Below, piece after piece: positions 36,979 through 47,088 of a stretch of DNA of 64,000 nt. The notes under the pieces are model-generated. The model saw nothing but the letters and a program-made list of their open reading frames with translations, had not been told where the DNA came from and did no database searches. Positions within the stretch are counted from its first letter, which is position 1. Every line of letters begins with the position of its first letter. Position numbers and translations under genes: made by a program. Origin of the DNA: Pseudomonas fluorescens. Lineage in GTDB: Bacteria; Pseudomonadota; Gammaproteobacteria; Pseudomonadales; Pseudomonadaceae. Location: contig NZ_CABVHY010000006.1 of NCBI RefSeq assembly GCF_902497875.1, positions 124,001 through 188,000 on the forward strand, given 5' to 3'.

Positions 36979-38373
36979 ATGAACGATATCTCCGCTCCTG
37001 AGCAATACGATCTGCAAACCGCTGCCCTGAAGGTGCCGCCGCACTCCATCGAGGCCGAACAGGCCGTGCTCGGTGGTCTGATGCTGGACAACAACGCCTG
37101 GGAGCGAGTGCTCGATCAAGTCTCGGACGGAGATTTCTATCGACATGACCACCGCCTGATCTTCCGCGCGATCGCCAAGCTGGCCGATCAGAACTCGCCG
37201 ATCGACGTCGTGACCCTTGCCGAGCAGTTGGACAAGGAAGGTCAGACCTCGCAAGTCGGCGGCCTCGGTTACCTGGGCGAACTGGCGAAAAACACCCCGT
37301 CGGTCGCCAACATCAAGGCTTATGCGCAGATTGTTCGCGAGCGAGCGACGTTGCGCCAACTGATTGGCATCAGCACCGAAATCGCCGACAGCGCCTTCAA
37401 TCCGGAAGGTCGCTCCGCCGCCGAGATCCTCGATGAAGCCGAACGGCAGATCTTCCAGATCGCCGAAGCACGGCCGAAAACCGGTGGTCCGGTCAGCGTC
37501 AACGACCTGTTGACCAAGGCCATCGACCGTATCGACACGCTGTTCAACACCGACAACGCCATCACTGGCCTGTCCACCGGTTACACCGACCTCGACGGGA
37601 TGACCAGCGGCCTGCAGCCATCGGACTTGATCATCGTCGCCGGCCGTCCGTCCATGGGTAAGACTACTTTCGCCATGAACCTGGTGGAGAACGCCGTATT
37701 GCGCAGCGAGAAGGCCGTATTGGTCTACTCGCTGGAGATGCCAGGCGAATCGCTGATCATGCGTATGCTGTCGTCCCTGGGGCGGATTGACCAGACCAAG
37801 GTCCGGGCCGGTCGCCTTGAAGACGATGACTGGCCACGCCTGACCTCGGCGGTCAACCTGCTCAACGATCGCAAGCTGTTCATCGATGACACCGCCGGCA
37901 TCAGCCCGTCGGAGATGCGTGCGCGGACTCGTCGACTGGTGCGCGAGCATGGCGAGGTGGGCCTGATCATGATCGACTACCTGCAATTGATGCAGATTCC
38001 AGGCTCCGGCGGCGATAACCGGACCAACGAAATTTCCGAGATTTCCCGCTCGTTGAAAGCCCTGGCCAAGGAATTCAACTGCCCGGTGGTTGCACTTTCG
38101 CAGCTCAACCGATCCCTGGAGCAACGCCCGAACAAGCGCCCGATCAACTCCGACTTGCGGGAATCCGGAGCGATCGAGCAGGATGCCGACGTCATCATGT
38201 TCGTGTACCGGGACGAGGTGTATCACCCGGAAACCGAGCACAAAGGCATTGCCGAGATCATCATCGGCAAGCAGCGGAACGGCCCGATCGGCACCACTCG
38301 CCTGGCGTTTATCGGTAAGTACACTCGCTTCGAAAACCTGGCGCCGGGCAGTTACAATTTCGACGACGAATAA
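36979..38373 (+). CDS. dnaB: Replicative DNA helicase
   Basis: Hexameric 5'-3' helicase at the replication fork. The 464-residue protein has the N-terminal DnaB domain (PPHSIEAEQAVLGGLMLDN), Walker A in GRPSMGKTTFAMN near residue 209, the H1a YSLEMPGE segment, Walker B LIMIDYLQLM and the arginine-finger region of KQRNGPIG. The ATG at MNDISAPEQYD was preferred over a GTG two codons earlier, as it matches the family start. There is no intein. Confidence 0.97.
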   Translation: MNDISAPEQYDLQTAALKVPPHSIEAEQAVLGGLMLDNNAWERVLDQVSDGDFYRHDHRLIFRAIAKLADQNSPIDVVTLAEQLDKEGQTSQVGGLGYLGELAKNTPSVANIKAYAQIVRERATLRQLIGISTEIADSAFNPEGRSAAEILDEAERQIFQIAEARPKTGGPVSVNDLLTKAIDRIDTLFNTDNAITGLSTGYTDLDGMTSGLQPSDLIIVAGRPSMGKTTFAMNLVENAVLRSEKAVLVYSLEMPGESLIMRMLSSLGRIDQTKVRAGRLEDDDWPRLTSAVNLLNDRKLFIDDTAGISPSEMRARTRRLVREHGEVGLIMIDYLQLMQIPGSGGDNRTNEISEISRSLKALAKEFNCPVVALSQLNRSLEQRPNKRPINSDLRESGAIEQDADVIMFVYRDEVYHPETEHKGIAEIIIGKQRNGPIGTTRLAFIGKYTRFENLAPGSYNFDDE

Positions 38374-38376
38374 GCC

Positions 38377-38508
38377 TGTGGCGAGGGGGCTTGCCCCCGC
38401 TGGGGCGCGCAGCGGCCCTGAAAGCAGCTGATGCGTCCATCCAGGTGTACTCAAGTAACCGTTTTGCGACTGCTTCGCAGTCGAACGGGGGCAAGCCCCC
38501 TCGCCACA
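38377..38508. repeat. REP pair, GTGGCGAGGGGGC type
   Basis: TGTGGCGAGGGGGCTTGCCC pairs with GGGCAAGCCCCCTCGCCACA. It starts 3 bases after the dnaB stop and probably forms its mRNA 3' end. Confidence 0.88.
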
Positions 38509-38614
38509 GCAGTCGCCACCTATTTCCGACCATAGCCGTCGGAATTGGTCAAAATTTGTGCTATATTCCGCGACCGCGATTTTCCATCCTTTTACACCAA
38601 CACCGGTCATCGAC

Positions 38615-40918
38615 ATGCAAGCAGCCAAGCCGTTATTTGACTATCCCAAGTACTGGGCCGAATGTTTCGGGCCAGCGCCATTCCTGCCGATGAGCAGGGA
38701 GGAGATGGATCAGCTTGGCTGGGATTCCTGCGACATCATCATCGTCACCGGTGATGCCTACGTCGACCATCCGTCGTTCGGCATGGCGATCATCGGCCGT
38801 CTGCTGGAGGCCCAGGGCTTTCGTGTCGGCATCATTGCGCAGCCGAACTGGCAGTCCAAAGACGACTTCATGAAGCTTGGCGAGCCGAACCTGTTCTTCG
38901 GTGTTGCGGCCGGCAACATGGACTCGATGATCAACCGCTACACCGCCGACAAGAAAATCCGTTCCGATGACGCCTACACCCCCGGTGGCATGGCTGGCAA
39001 GCGTCCGGATCGCGCAAGCCTGGTCTACAGCCAGCGCTGCAAGGAAGCCTACAAGAACGTGCCGATCGTACTCGGTGGCATCGAGGCTTCGCTGCGCCGT
39101 ATTGCCCACTACGATTACTGGCAGGACCGGGTTCGCAACTCGATCCTGATCGACGCCTGCGCCGACATCCTGCTCTACGGCAACGCCGAGCGCGCGATCG
39201 TCGAAGTCGCCCAGCGTCTGTCCTACGGTCACAAGATCGAAGACATTACCGATGTTCGCGGCACCGCGTTCATTCGTCGTGACACGCCCAAAGACTGGTA
39301 CGAGATCGACTCCACGCGCATCGACCGTCCGGGCAAGATCGACAAGATCATCAACCCGTACGTCAACACGCAAGACACCCAGGCCTGCGCCATCGAGCAG
39401 GAGAAGGGGCCGGTCGAAGATCCGGAAGAAGCCAAGGTCGTGCAGATCCTGGCGAGCCCGCGGATGACCCGCGACAAAACCGTGATCCGTCTGCCATCGG
39501 TAGAAAAGGTTCGCGCCGACTCGGTGCTCTATGCTCACGCCAACCGCGTGCTGCACTTGGAAACCAACCCGGGCAACGCCCGCGCATTGGTTCAGAAGCA
39601 TGGCGACGTGGATGTCTGGTTTACTCCGCCTCCGATTCCGATGACCACCGAAGAAATGGACTACGTGTTCGGCATGCCCTATGCGCGTGTCCCGCACCCG
39701 GCGTACGGCAAGGAGAAGATTCCGGCCTACGACATGATCCGTTTCTCGGTGAACATCATGCGCGGCTGCTTCGGTGGCTGTACCTTCTGCTCGATCACCG
39801 AGCACGAAGGGCGGATCATCCAGAACCGCTCCGAAGAATCGATCATTCGCGAAATCGAAGAGATTCGTGACAAGGTCCCAGGCTTTACCGGCGTTATTTC
39901 CGACCTCGGCGGCCCGACGGCGAACATGTACCGCATCGCCTGCAAGACCCCGGAAATCGAATCCGCATGCCGCAAGCCTTCGTGCGTGTTCCCCGGCATC
40001 TGCCCGAACCTGAACACCGACCACTCGTCGCTGATCCAGCTCTATCGCAGTGCCCGTGCGCTCCCGGGTGTGAAGAAGATCCTGATTGCCTCCGGCCTGC
40101 GCTATGACCTCGCGGTCGAGTCGCCGGAGTACGTCAAAGAGTTGGTGACCCATCACGTTGGTGGTTATCTGAAGATCGCCCCGGAACACACCGAGGAAGG
40201 TCCGCTCAATCAGATGATGAAGCCGGGCATCGGCAGCTATGACAAGTTCAAGCGGATGTTCGAGAAGTACACCAAGGAAGCCGGCAAAGAGCAGTACCTG
40301 ATTCCGTACTTCATCGCCGCTCACCCCGGCACCACCGACGAAGACATGATGAACCTGGCTCTGTGGCTCAAGGGCAACGGTTTCCGTGCCGACCAGGTGC
40401 AGGCGTTCTACCCGTCGCCGATGGCCACCGCCACCGCCATGTACCACTCGGGCAAGAACCCGCTGCGCAAGGTCACCTACAAGAGCGATGCGGTGACCAT
40501 CGTCAAGAGCGAGGAGCAGCGTCGTCTGCACAAGGCCTTCTTGCGCTACCACGACCCGAAAGGCTGGCCGATGCTGCGTGAAGCATTGACCCGCATGGGC
40601 CGCGCCGACCTGATCGGGCCGGGCAAGAACCAGTTGATTCCGCTGCATCAGCCGGCGACCGACAGCTACCAGAGCGCCCGTCGCAAAAACTCGACGCCAG
40701 CCGGCAGTCATAAAGTGGCCCAGGAAAAGACCACCAAAATCCTGACCCAGCACACCGGCCTGCCACCGCGTGCCAGTGATGGCGGCAACCCGTGGGACAA
40801 GCGTGAGCAAGCAAAAGCGGCAGCCTTCGCTCGTAACAAGCAGGCAGCCAAGGAGCGTATGGACGCGGCCAAGGGCAAAGGCAAGAAGCCTGATCGCAAG
40901 CCGGTGGTTCCGCGTTAA
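38615..40918 (+). CDS. YgiQ family radical SAM protein (UPF0313)
   Basis: A 767-residue radical SAM enzyme of unknown substrate. The cluster motif CxxxCxxC is seen as [18 protein letters not shown] near residue 390. The N-terminal part ([40 protein letters not shown]) is the family-specific region, and the tail is Lys/Arg-rich. The start at [11 protein letters not shown] is the family position; the frame is open 19 codons upstream. It is widespread in bacteria, but the reaction has not been established to my knowledge. A terminator follows. Confidence 0.92.
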   Translation: MQAAKPLFDYPKYWAECFGPAPFLPMSREEMDQLGWDSCDIIIVTGDAYVDHPSFGMAIIGRLLEAQGFRVGIIAQPNWQSKDDFMKLGEPNLFFGVAAGNMDSMINRYTADKKIRSDDAYTPGGMAGKRPDRASLVYSQRCKEAYKNVPIVLGGIEASLRRIAHYDYWQDRVRNSILIDACADILLYGNAERAIVEVAQRLSYGHKIEDITDVRGTAFIRRDTPKDWYEIDSTRIDRPGKIDKIINPYVNTQDTQACAIEQEKGPVEDPEEAKVVQILASPRMTRDKTVIRLPSVEKVRADSVLYAHANRVLHLETNPGNARALVQKHGDVDVWFTPPPIPMTTEEMDYVFGMPYARVPHPAYGKEKIPAYDMIRFSVNIMRGCFGGCTFCSITEHEGRIIQNRSEESIIREIEEIRDKVPGFTGVISDLGGPTANMYRIACKTPEIESACRKPSCVFPGICPNLNTDHSSLIQLYRSARALPGVKKILIASGLRYDLAVESPEYVKELVTHHVGGYLKIAPEHTEEGPLNQMMKPGIGSYDKFKRMFEKYTKEAGKEQYLIPYFIAAHPGTTDEDMMNLALWLKGNGFRADQVQAFYPSPMATATAMYHSGKNPLRKVTYKSDAVTIVKSEEQRRLHKAFLRYHDPKGWPMLREALTRMGRADLIGPGKNQLIPLHQPATDSYQSARRKNSTPAGSHKVAQEKTTKILTQHTGLPPRASDGGNPWDKREQAKAAAFARNKQAAKERMDAAKGKGKKPDRKPVVPR

Positions 40919-40938
40919 GCGCCACCTGTTCTGAACAG

Positions 40939-40966
40939 AACGCCAGCCTTCGGGTTGGCGTTTTGC
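40939..40966 (+). terminator. Terminator after the YgiQ-family gene
   Basis: AACGCCAGCC-TTCG-GGTTGGCGTT hairpin with a UUCG tetraloop and a T-rich end (TTTTGCGTTTTT), 20 bases after the stop. Confidence 0.88.
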
Positions 40967-40978
40967 GTTTTTGCCTAA

Positions 40979-41074
40979 GATCAAAAGATCGCAGCCTGCG
41001 GCAGCTCCTACAAGGAAACGCGTATTCCGGTGTAGGAGCTGCCGAAGGTTCGGGCCGTGTTCGGACGATCTTTT
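40979..41074. repeat. REP pair, GTAGGAGCTGCCG type
   Basis: First arm GATCGCAGCCTGCGGCAGCT, second arm GTAGGAGCTGCCGAAGGTTC, the latter broken by GGGCCGTGTTCGGAC. The rest of the 319-base gap up to the next gene holds a candidate sigma-54 promoter and nothing else I can name. Confidence 0.82.
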
Positions 41075-41184
41075 CAGGGGCTCGCCACATTTGCGTGCAA
41101 CTCTTCCCAAGCAAAATCCTGCATCGCCCGATTTTGGTGCTGTGCTGCCTCAAGCAACCGAAGAAAGCGCCTGACTTGCCTGAA

Positions 41185-41200
41185 TGGCATAAGTCTTGCG
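41185..41200 (+). promoter_or_regulatory. Candidate sigma-54 promoter of transglutaminase operon
   Basis: TGGCATAAGTCTTGCG has the invariant GG (-24) and GC (-12) exactly 10 bases apart and a good TGGCA and TTGC match to TGGCACG-N4-TTGCA. It ends 37 bases before the GTG start. No activator-binding site was identified. Confidence 0.55.
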
Positions 41201-41237
41201 CCGCTTTCGAAACGCCCAGGCTCGCAGGAGGCACGCC

Positions 41238-44200
41238 GTGTCGATTCATGTCGCATTGCACCATGTCACGCATTACCGCTACGACCGTGCGGTCGAACTC
41301 GGTCCGCAGATCGTCCGCCTGCGTCCGGCGGCCCACAGTCGCACCCGGATTCTTTCCTATGCGCTGAAGGTTTTACCCGAGCAGCATTTCATCAACTGGC
41401 AGCAGGACCCCCAGGGCAACTACCTGGCGCGTTTGGTGTTCCCGGAGAAAACCGATGAGCTGCGGATCGAAGTCGATCTGCTGGCCGAGATGGCGGTCTT
41501 CAATCCCTTCGACTTCTTCCTTGAGCCCTACGCGGAAAAGATCCCTTTCGTCTACGCCGCGGATGAGCGCAAGGAGCTGGCGCCGTACCTGGAAACCTTG
41601 CCCCTGACGCCGAAATTCAAGGCCTATCTGGAGGGCATCGACCGCACACCGTTGCCCAGCGTAGATTTCCTCGTCGCACTCAATCAGCGCCTGAGTGAAG
41701 ACATTGGTTACCTGATTCGCATGGAACCGGGCGTGCAGACGCCCGAACACACCCTCGAACATGCCTCCGGCTCCTGCCGTGACTCCGCGTGGTTGCTGGT
41801 GCAACTGCTGCGCAACCTTGGGCTGGCTGCTCGTTTTGTATCCGGCTACCTGATCCAGCTGACCGCCGACGTCAAAAGCCTCGACGGCCCCTCGGGCACT
41901 GAAGTGGACTTCACCGACCTGCACGCCTGGTGCGAGGTCTATTTGCCAGGTGCTGGCTGGATCGGCCTGGATGCGACTTCAGGGCTGTTTGCCGGTGAAG
42001 GACACATTCCGTTGGCGTGCAGTCCCGATCCGTCCTCTGCGGCACCGATCAGTGGCTTGGTAGAGCCGTGCGAGTGCGAACTCACCCACGAAATGTCCGT
42101 GGAGCGGATTTGGGAAGCGCCGCGAGTCACAAAGCCCTACACCGAAGACCAGTGGCTGGCGATTCAGGCACTGGGTTGGCAAATTGATGCCGACCTGCTG
42201 GAAGGCGACGTGCGCCTGACCATGGGCGGCGAGCCAACCTTCGTCTCCATCGACGACCCGGACGGCGCCGAGTGGAACACCGCAGCGCTCGGACCGGACA
42301 AACGCCGGCTGTCCGCCGAGCTGTTCCAGCGCATGCGCACGCACTACGCCCCCAAAGGTTTGGTGCATTTCGGTCAGGGCAAGTGGTACCCCGGCGAACC
42401 ATTGCCGCGCTGGTCGCTGAACGGCTACTGGCGCCGAGACGGTGTGCCGATCTGGCACAACAGCGCGCTGATTGCTGATGAGCAGCAAGACTACGGTGCC
42501 AATGGTGAGCTGGCTGGGCGTTTTCTGGCGAGTGTCGCCGAACGCCTGAAAATTCCGACACGGTTTGTGTTCCCAGCCTACGAAGACAATTTCTATTACC
42601 TCTGGCGCGAAGGCGCTTTGCCGCAAAACGTCAGTGCCGAAGATTCACGTCTTGAAGAACCGCTGGAGCGTGCACGCCTGCGCAAAGTCTTCAGCCAGGG
42701 CCTGGACAAGGTTATTGGTCAGGTTCTGCCGCTGGCGCGCACCGCCAAGGGCGATCAATGGCAGAGCGGCCGCTGGTACCTGCGCGACGAGCACTGCCGA
42801 CTGGTGCCGGGGGATTCGCCGCTGGGTTATCGCTTGCCGCTCGGTTCGCAGCCTTGGGTGAAAGCGGCGCAGTACCCATTCATTCATCCTGTGGACCCGA
42901 ATCAGGATTTCCCTGCACTGCCCGACACCGCACAACTTCAGAGCCAAGGCACCGCTGCCGTTGCTGAGGAGCGCGTACCGAAGATCGACGAATCCGCCGA
43001 CTGGCTGACCCGCACGGCGTTCTGCGCCGAAGCACGAGAAGGGCGGTTGTACCTGTTCATGCCGCCGCTGGAGCGGGTCGAGGATTACCTGGAACTGGTC
43101 GCTGCCATCGAAGCCACTGCCGAGGAGCTGCATTGCCCGGTATTGCTGGAAGGCTATGAGCCGCCGAGCGATCCGCGCCTGAGCAATTTCCGTATCACTC
43201 CGGACCCGGGTGTGATCGAGGTCAATGTGCAGCCGTCCGCCAGCTGGGACGAACTGGTGGAGCGCACCGAATTTCTCTACGAGGAGGCGCGGCAGACGCG
43301 CCTGACCACCGAGAAATTCATGATCGACGGCCGCCACACCGGCACCGGTGGCGGAAACCATTTCGTATTGGGTGGTGCAACACCGGCCGACTCGCCGTTT
43401 CTGCGTCGCCCGGACTTGTTGCGCAGCCTGATCAGCTACTGGCACAACCACCCATCGCTGTCTTACCTGTTCTGCGGATTGTTCATCGGGCCGACCTCCC
43501 AGGCGCCGCGGGTGGACGAAGCGCGCAACGACGCCTTGTATGAGCTGGAGATCGCCTTCGCGCAGATGCCCGCGCCTGGCGAAGAATGCCCTCCATGGCT
43601 GGTGGACCGGCTGCTGCGCAACCTGCTGATCGACGTCACTGGCAACACTCACCGCGCCGAGTTCTGCATCGACAAACTGTATTCACCGGATGGCGCGACC
43701 GGTCGCCTTGGGCTGCTGGAACTTCGCGCGTTCGAAATGCCGCCCCATGCGCGCATGAGCCTGACCCAGCAACTGCTGTTGCGAGCGCTGGTGGCACGGT
43801 TCTGGCGTGAGCCCTATGCGCCGGCCAAGCTGGCGCGTTGGGGCACCGAACTGCATGACCGCTTCCTGCTGCCGCACTTTATCGAACAGGACTTTGCCGA
43901 CGTGATCGTCGACCTGAACGCCGCAGGCTATGCCGTGCGCGCTGAATGGTTCGCCGCGCATCTGGAGTTCCGCTTTCCGAAGGTTGGAGATTACGCCGTC
44001 AGTGGCATCGAACTGGAACTGCGTCAGGCCCTCGAACCCTGGCATGTCCTGGGTGAAGAGGGCACGGCCGGAGGCACGGTGCGCTATGTCGACTCTTCTC
44101 TGGAGCGCTTGCAAGTCAAACTGACCGGCCTGCCACCGCAACGCTATGTGCTGACCTGCAATGGCATCCCGGTGCCGCTGCAACCGACCGGGCGAGTCGG

Positions 44201-44513
44201 TGAGTTTGTCGCTGGCGTGCGGTTTCGCGCCTGGCAACCGGCCAACTGCCTGCAACCGACCATCCCGGTGCATGCGCCATTGGTGTTCGACCTGCTCGAT
44301 ACCTGGATGCAGCGCTCGCTGGGTGGTTGTCAGTACCATGTCGCCCATCCGGGTGGGCGCAACTATGACAGCTTGCCAGTGAACGCCAACGAAGCCGAGA
44401 GCCGGCGCATGGCGCGTTTCTTCCGCCTCGGTCACAGTCCCGGGGCTTTGCCGGTGCCGACCTTGACGATCAACGACGAGCTGCCGATGACCCTCGATTT
44501 GCGACGTTTCTAA
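41238..44513 (+). CDS. Transglutaminase-DUF2126 fusion protein
   Basis: A 1091-residue cytoplasmic protein. Residues 1-250 form a bacterial transglutaminase-like domain with an N-terminal region (IHVALHHVTHYRYDRAVELG) and the triad Cys180 (SGSCRDSAW), His229 (DLHAWCEVY) and Asp245 (IGLDATSG). The rest (from about 330, LTMGGEPTFVSIDDPDGAEW) is a DUF2126 region that ends near 1090. Such proteins are found with the two downstream genes in many bacteria and are thought to make or modify a peptide or amide, but the product is unknown. GTG start chosen for the AGGAGG site 6 bases ahead and the family sequence MSIHVAL; the open frame extends 14 codons upstream without a ribosome site. Confidence 0.88.
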   Translation: MSIHVALHHVTHYRYDRAVELGPQIVRLRPAAHSRTRILSYALKVLPEQHFINWQQDPQGNYLARLVFPEKTDELRIEVDLLAEMAVFNPFDFFLEPYAEKIPFVYAADERKELAPYLETLPLTPKFKAYLEGIDRTPLPSVDFLVALNQRLSEDIGYLIRMEPGVQTPEHTLEHASGSCRDSAWLLVQLLRNLGLAARFVSGYLIQLTADVKSLDGPSGTEVDFTDLHAWCEVYLPGAGWIGLDATSGLFAGEGHIPLACSPDPSSAAPISGLVEPCECELTHEMSVERIWEAPRVTKPYTEDQWLAIQALGWQIDADLLEGDVRLTMGGEPTFVSIDDPDGAEWNTAALGPDKRRLSAELFQRMRTHYAPKGLVHFGQGKWYPGEPLPRWSLNGYWRRDGVPIWHNSALIADEQQDYGANGELAGRFLASVAERLKIPTRFVFPAYEDNFYYLWREGALPQNVSAEDSRLEEPLERARLRKVFSQGLDKVIGQVLPLARTAKGDQWQSGRWYLRDEHCRLVPGDSPLGYRLPLGSQPWVKAAQYPFIHPVDPNQDFPALPDTAQLQSQGTAAVAEERVPKIDESADWLTRTAFCAEAREGRLYLFMPPLERVEDYLELVAAIEATAEELHCPVLLEGYEPPSDPRLSNFRITPDPGVIEVNVQPSASWDELVERTEFLYEEARQTRLTTEKFMIDGRHTGTGGGNHFVLGGATPADSPFLRRPDLLRSLISYWHNHPSLSYLFCGLFIGPTSQAPRVDEARNDALYELEIAFAQMPAPGEECPPWLVDRLLRNLLIDVTGNTHRAEFCIDKLYSPDGATGRLGLLELRAFEMPPHARMSLTQQLLLRALVARFWREPYAPAKLARWGTELHDRFLLPHFIEQDFADVIVDLNAAGYAVRAEWFAAHLEFRFPKVGDYAVSGIELELRQALEPWHVLGEEGTAGGTVRYVDSSLERLQVKLTGLPPQRYVLTCNGIPVPLQPTGRVGEFVAGVRFRAWQPANCLQPTIPVHAPLVFDLLDTWMQRSLGGCQYHVAHPGGRNYDSLPVNANEAESRRMARFFRLGHSPGALPVPTLTINDELPMTLDLRRF

Positions 44514-44601
44514 ATCAGACACGACGCTCGGATTTTTCGCATATCCGGGCGTCATCCGTCTGCGCTAATCTGCCTTTTCCTTGCAGTCTGCCGAGCTCTC
44601 C

Positions 44602-47088
44602 ATGCCTGATCTGCTTGACCGCTACCCGCTGACAGCGGGCACTTATCACGAATTGCTCGACGACAGCGGCGTGGTACGCCCGCATTGGCGTCGGTTGTTC
44701 GAGCAATTGCAACGCAGCACTGCGGCGCAACTGGTTCAGCGTCAGGCGCTGCTGACCCGGCAGATTCAGGAAAACGGCGTGACCTACAACGTCTACGCCG
44801 ACCCCAAGGGTGCCGATCGTCCATGGGAGCTGGATGTGCTGCCCCATGTCATTGCCGCCGATGAGTGGCCGCAGCTGGCCGCCGGCATTGCCCAGCGCGC
44901 ACGCTTGCTCAATGCGCTATTGGCGGATCTGTACGGCCCACAGCGCTTGATCGCTGAAGGGTTGTTGCCGGCCGAACTGGTGTTCGGTCACAACAACTTC
45001 CTCTGGCCCTGTCAGGGCATTGCGCCGCCTGACGGCACCTTCCTGCATCTGTACGCCGTCGACCTGGCGCGCACCCCCGATGGGCGCTGGTGGGTAACCG
45101 CTGACCGGACTCAGGCACCGTCCGGTGCCGGGTATGCGCTGGAAAACCGCACCATCGTTTCGCGCGCCTTTCCCGAGCTGTACCGCGATCTGAAAGTGCA
45201 GCACCTGGCCGGGTTCTTCCGCACCCTGCAGGAAACCCTGGCCCGCCAGGCGCCGAGCGATGATGAGGCGCCGTTGGTGGTGCTGCTGACGCCAGGGCGT
45301 TTCAACGAGAGTTACTTCGAGCATCTGTATCTGGCGCGTCAACTCGGCTATCCGTTGGTCGAAGGCGGTGATCTGACCGTGCGCGACGCCACGGTCTACC
45401 TGAAGACCCTGAGCGGTCTGCGTCGGGTACACGCCATCATGCGTCGGCTCGACGATGATTTCTGCGACCCGCTGGAACTGCGCACCGACTCGGCGCTGGG
45501 TGTGCCGGGTCTGCTCGAAGCTGTCCGTCAGGGCCGGGTGCTGGTGGCCAATGCCCTGGGCAGCGGCGTGCTGGAGTCGCCGGGGTTGCTGGGGTTTCTG
45601 CCACGGATCAATCAATTCCTGTTTGGTGAAGAGCTGCTCCTGCCGTCCATCGCCACCTGGTGGTGCGGTGAAGCGCCGGTGTTGGCCCAGGCGCTGGAGA
45701 AGCTGCCGGAGCTACTGATCAAGCCGGCCTTCCCCTCACAAAGTTTTGCCCCGGTGTTCGGTCGCGACCTGAATGACCAACAACGTCAGGCCCTGGCCGA
45801 GCGCATGCAGGCCAGGCCCTATGCCTACGTCGCGCAGGAGTTGGCGCAGTTGTCCCAGGCGCCGATCTGGCAGGCCGAAGATGGCCAGTTGCAGCCGCGA
45901 GCGATCGGCATGCGGGTCTTTGCGGCGGCCAGTGCCCAAGGCTATCGGGTGCTGCCCGGTGGCTTGACCCGGGTCGCGGCCGAGGCTGACGCCGAGGTGG
46001 TATCGATGCAGCGCGGCGGCGCGAGCAAGGACACCTGGGTGCTGGGTGAGCGCGCGCCGAGTGGCGAGCAATGGAAGGCCCAGCGGACCATTGGCGTGCA
46101 GGACCTGGTACGGCGCGATCCGTACCTGCCTTCACGGGTGGTGGAAAACCTGTTCTGGTTCGGCCGTTATTGCGAGCGCTGCGACGACAGCGCCCGGCTA
46201 CTGCGGATCATGCTGGCACAGTATGTCGACGGAGATGACCCGCAGGCGCTGCAGGCCGCGGTCGATCTCGGTGAGAGCCTGATGCTGCTGCCGGAAGAGG
46301 GCGACTTGCCTGATCGGCTGCTGGCGGCGTTGCTCGGTGACGACTGGCCATTCAGCCTGCGCTCCAACCTGCAGCGCTTGCAGTGGGCGGCCTCCCAGGT
46401 GCGCGGCAAACTCTCGCGGGAGAACTGGCAGGCGTTGGTGGAGCTGCAACGCGAAGCCCTGGAGCTGGAATCCGAACAGCCGGACTTTGGTGAGCTGCTG
46501 GATTTTCTCAACCGCTTGGTCATGTCGCTGGCGGCGTTGTCCGGGTTTGCCCTGGACGACATGACCCGTGACGAAGGTTGGCGCTTCTTGATGATCGGTC
46601 GGCGACTCGAGCGGCTGCAGTTTCTCAGCAGCAGCCTGGCGGCGTTCCTGCGCGGTGCGGCGGCGTTCGATCAGGCCGGATTGGAATGGTTGCTGGAACT
46701 GGGTAACAGCAGCATCACCTACCGCTCGCGCTATCTGGCGGTGGCGCAGCTGATTCCAGTGCTCGACCTGTTGCTGCTCGATGAGCAGAACCCCCACGCA
46801 GTGCTGTTCCAGTTGAAACTGGTGACCCGTACCCTCAAGCGCTTGAACGATGATTTTGGCATACCCCACGAAGTCGGGATGCCCAGGTTGGTAGATCGCC
46901 TGGCGTGCTTCGATCTTCGATGCCTGGAGAATCCGCTGTTTGGCGAGGCCAGTGTGCGCGCCGCCCTTGATGGCCTGGCGGACCTGTTGCAGGAAGTCGC
47001 CGAAGCCAGCGGGCAAGTGTCCGATCGGCTGGCACTGCGGCATTTCGCTCACGTCGATGATGTCAGCCAACAAACGGTGTCCGTCTGA
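44602..47088 (+). CDS. Circularly permuted ATP-grasp and alpha-E domain protein
   Basis: An 828-residue fusion. Residues about 60-480 form a circularly permuted ATP-grasp domain (NGVTYNVYADPKGADRPWEL, LLTPGRFNESYFEHLYLARQ, FLPRINQFLFGEELLLPSIA), related to amide-bond ligases. Residues about 505-815 form an alpha-E helical domain that begins SRVVENLFWFGRYCERCDD. In many bacteria these two are separate neighbouring genes; here they are fused. The ATG at MPDLLDRYPLT was chosen over an upstream ATG (MQSAELS) as it fits the family start. The stop shares a base with the next start, so expression is coupled. Confidence 0.88.
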   Translation: MPDLLDRYPLTAGTYHELLDDSGVVRPHWRRLFEQLQRSTAAQLVQRQALLTRQIQENGVTYNVYADPKGADRPWELDVLPHVIAADEWPQLAAGIAQRARLLNALLADLYGPQRLIAEGLLPAELVFGHNNFLWPCQGIAPPDGTFLHLYAVDLARTPDGRWWVTADRTQAPSGAGYALENRTIVSRAFPELYRDLKVQHLAGFFRTLQETLARQAPSDDEAPLVVLLTPGRFNESYFEHLYLARQLGYPLVEGGDLTVRDATVYLKTLSGLRRVHAIMRRLDDDFCDPLELRTDSALGVPGLLEAVRQGRVLVANALGSGVLESPGLLGFLPRINQFLFGEELLLPSIATWWCGEAPVLAQALEKLPELLIKPAFPSQSFAPVFGRDLNDQQRQALAERMQARPYAYVAQELAQLSQAPIWQAEDGQLQPRAIGMRVFAAASAQGYRVLPGGLTRVAAEADAEVVSMQRGGASKDTWVLGERAPSGEQWKAQRTIGVQDLVRRDPYLPSRVVENLFWFGRYCERCDDSARLLRIMLAQYVDGDDPQALQAAVDLGESLMLLPEEGDLPDRLLAALLGDDWPFSLRSNLQRLQWAASQVRGKLSRENWQALVELQREALELESEQPDFGELLDFLNRLVMSLAALSGFALDDMTRDEGWRFLMIGRRLERLQFLSSSLAAFLRGAAAFDQAGLEWLLELGNSSITYRSRYLAVAQLIPVLDLLLLDEQNPHAVLFQLKLVTRTLKRLNDDFGIPHEVGMPRLVDRLACFDLRCLENPLFGEASVRAALDGLADLLQEVAEASGQVSDRLALRHFAHVDDVSQQTVSV

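Noticed and set aside
36277..41110. Long antisense frames opposite rplI/dnaB and the YgiQ-family gene
   Set aside because: They cross several certain genes and REP elements, which no real gene would do.
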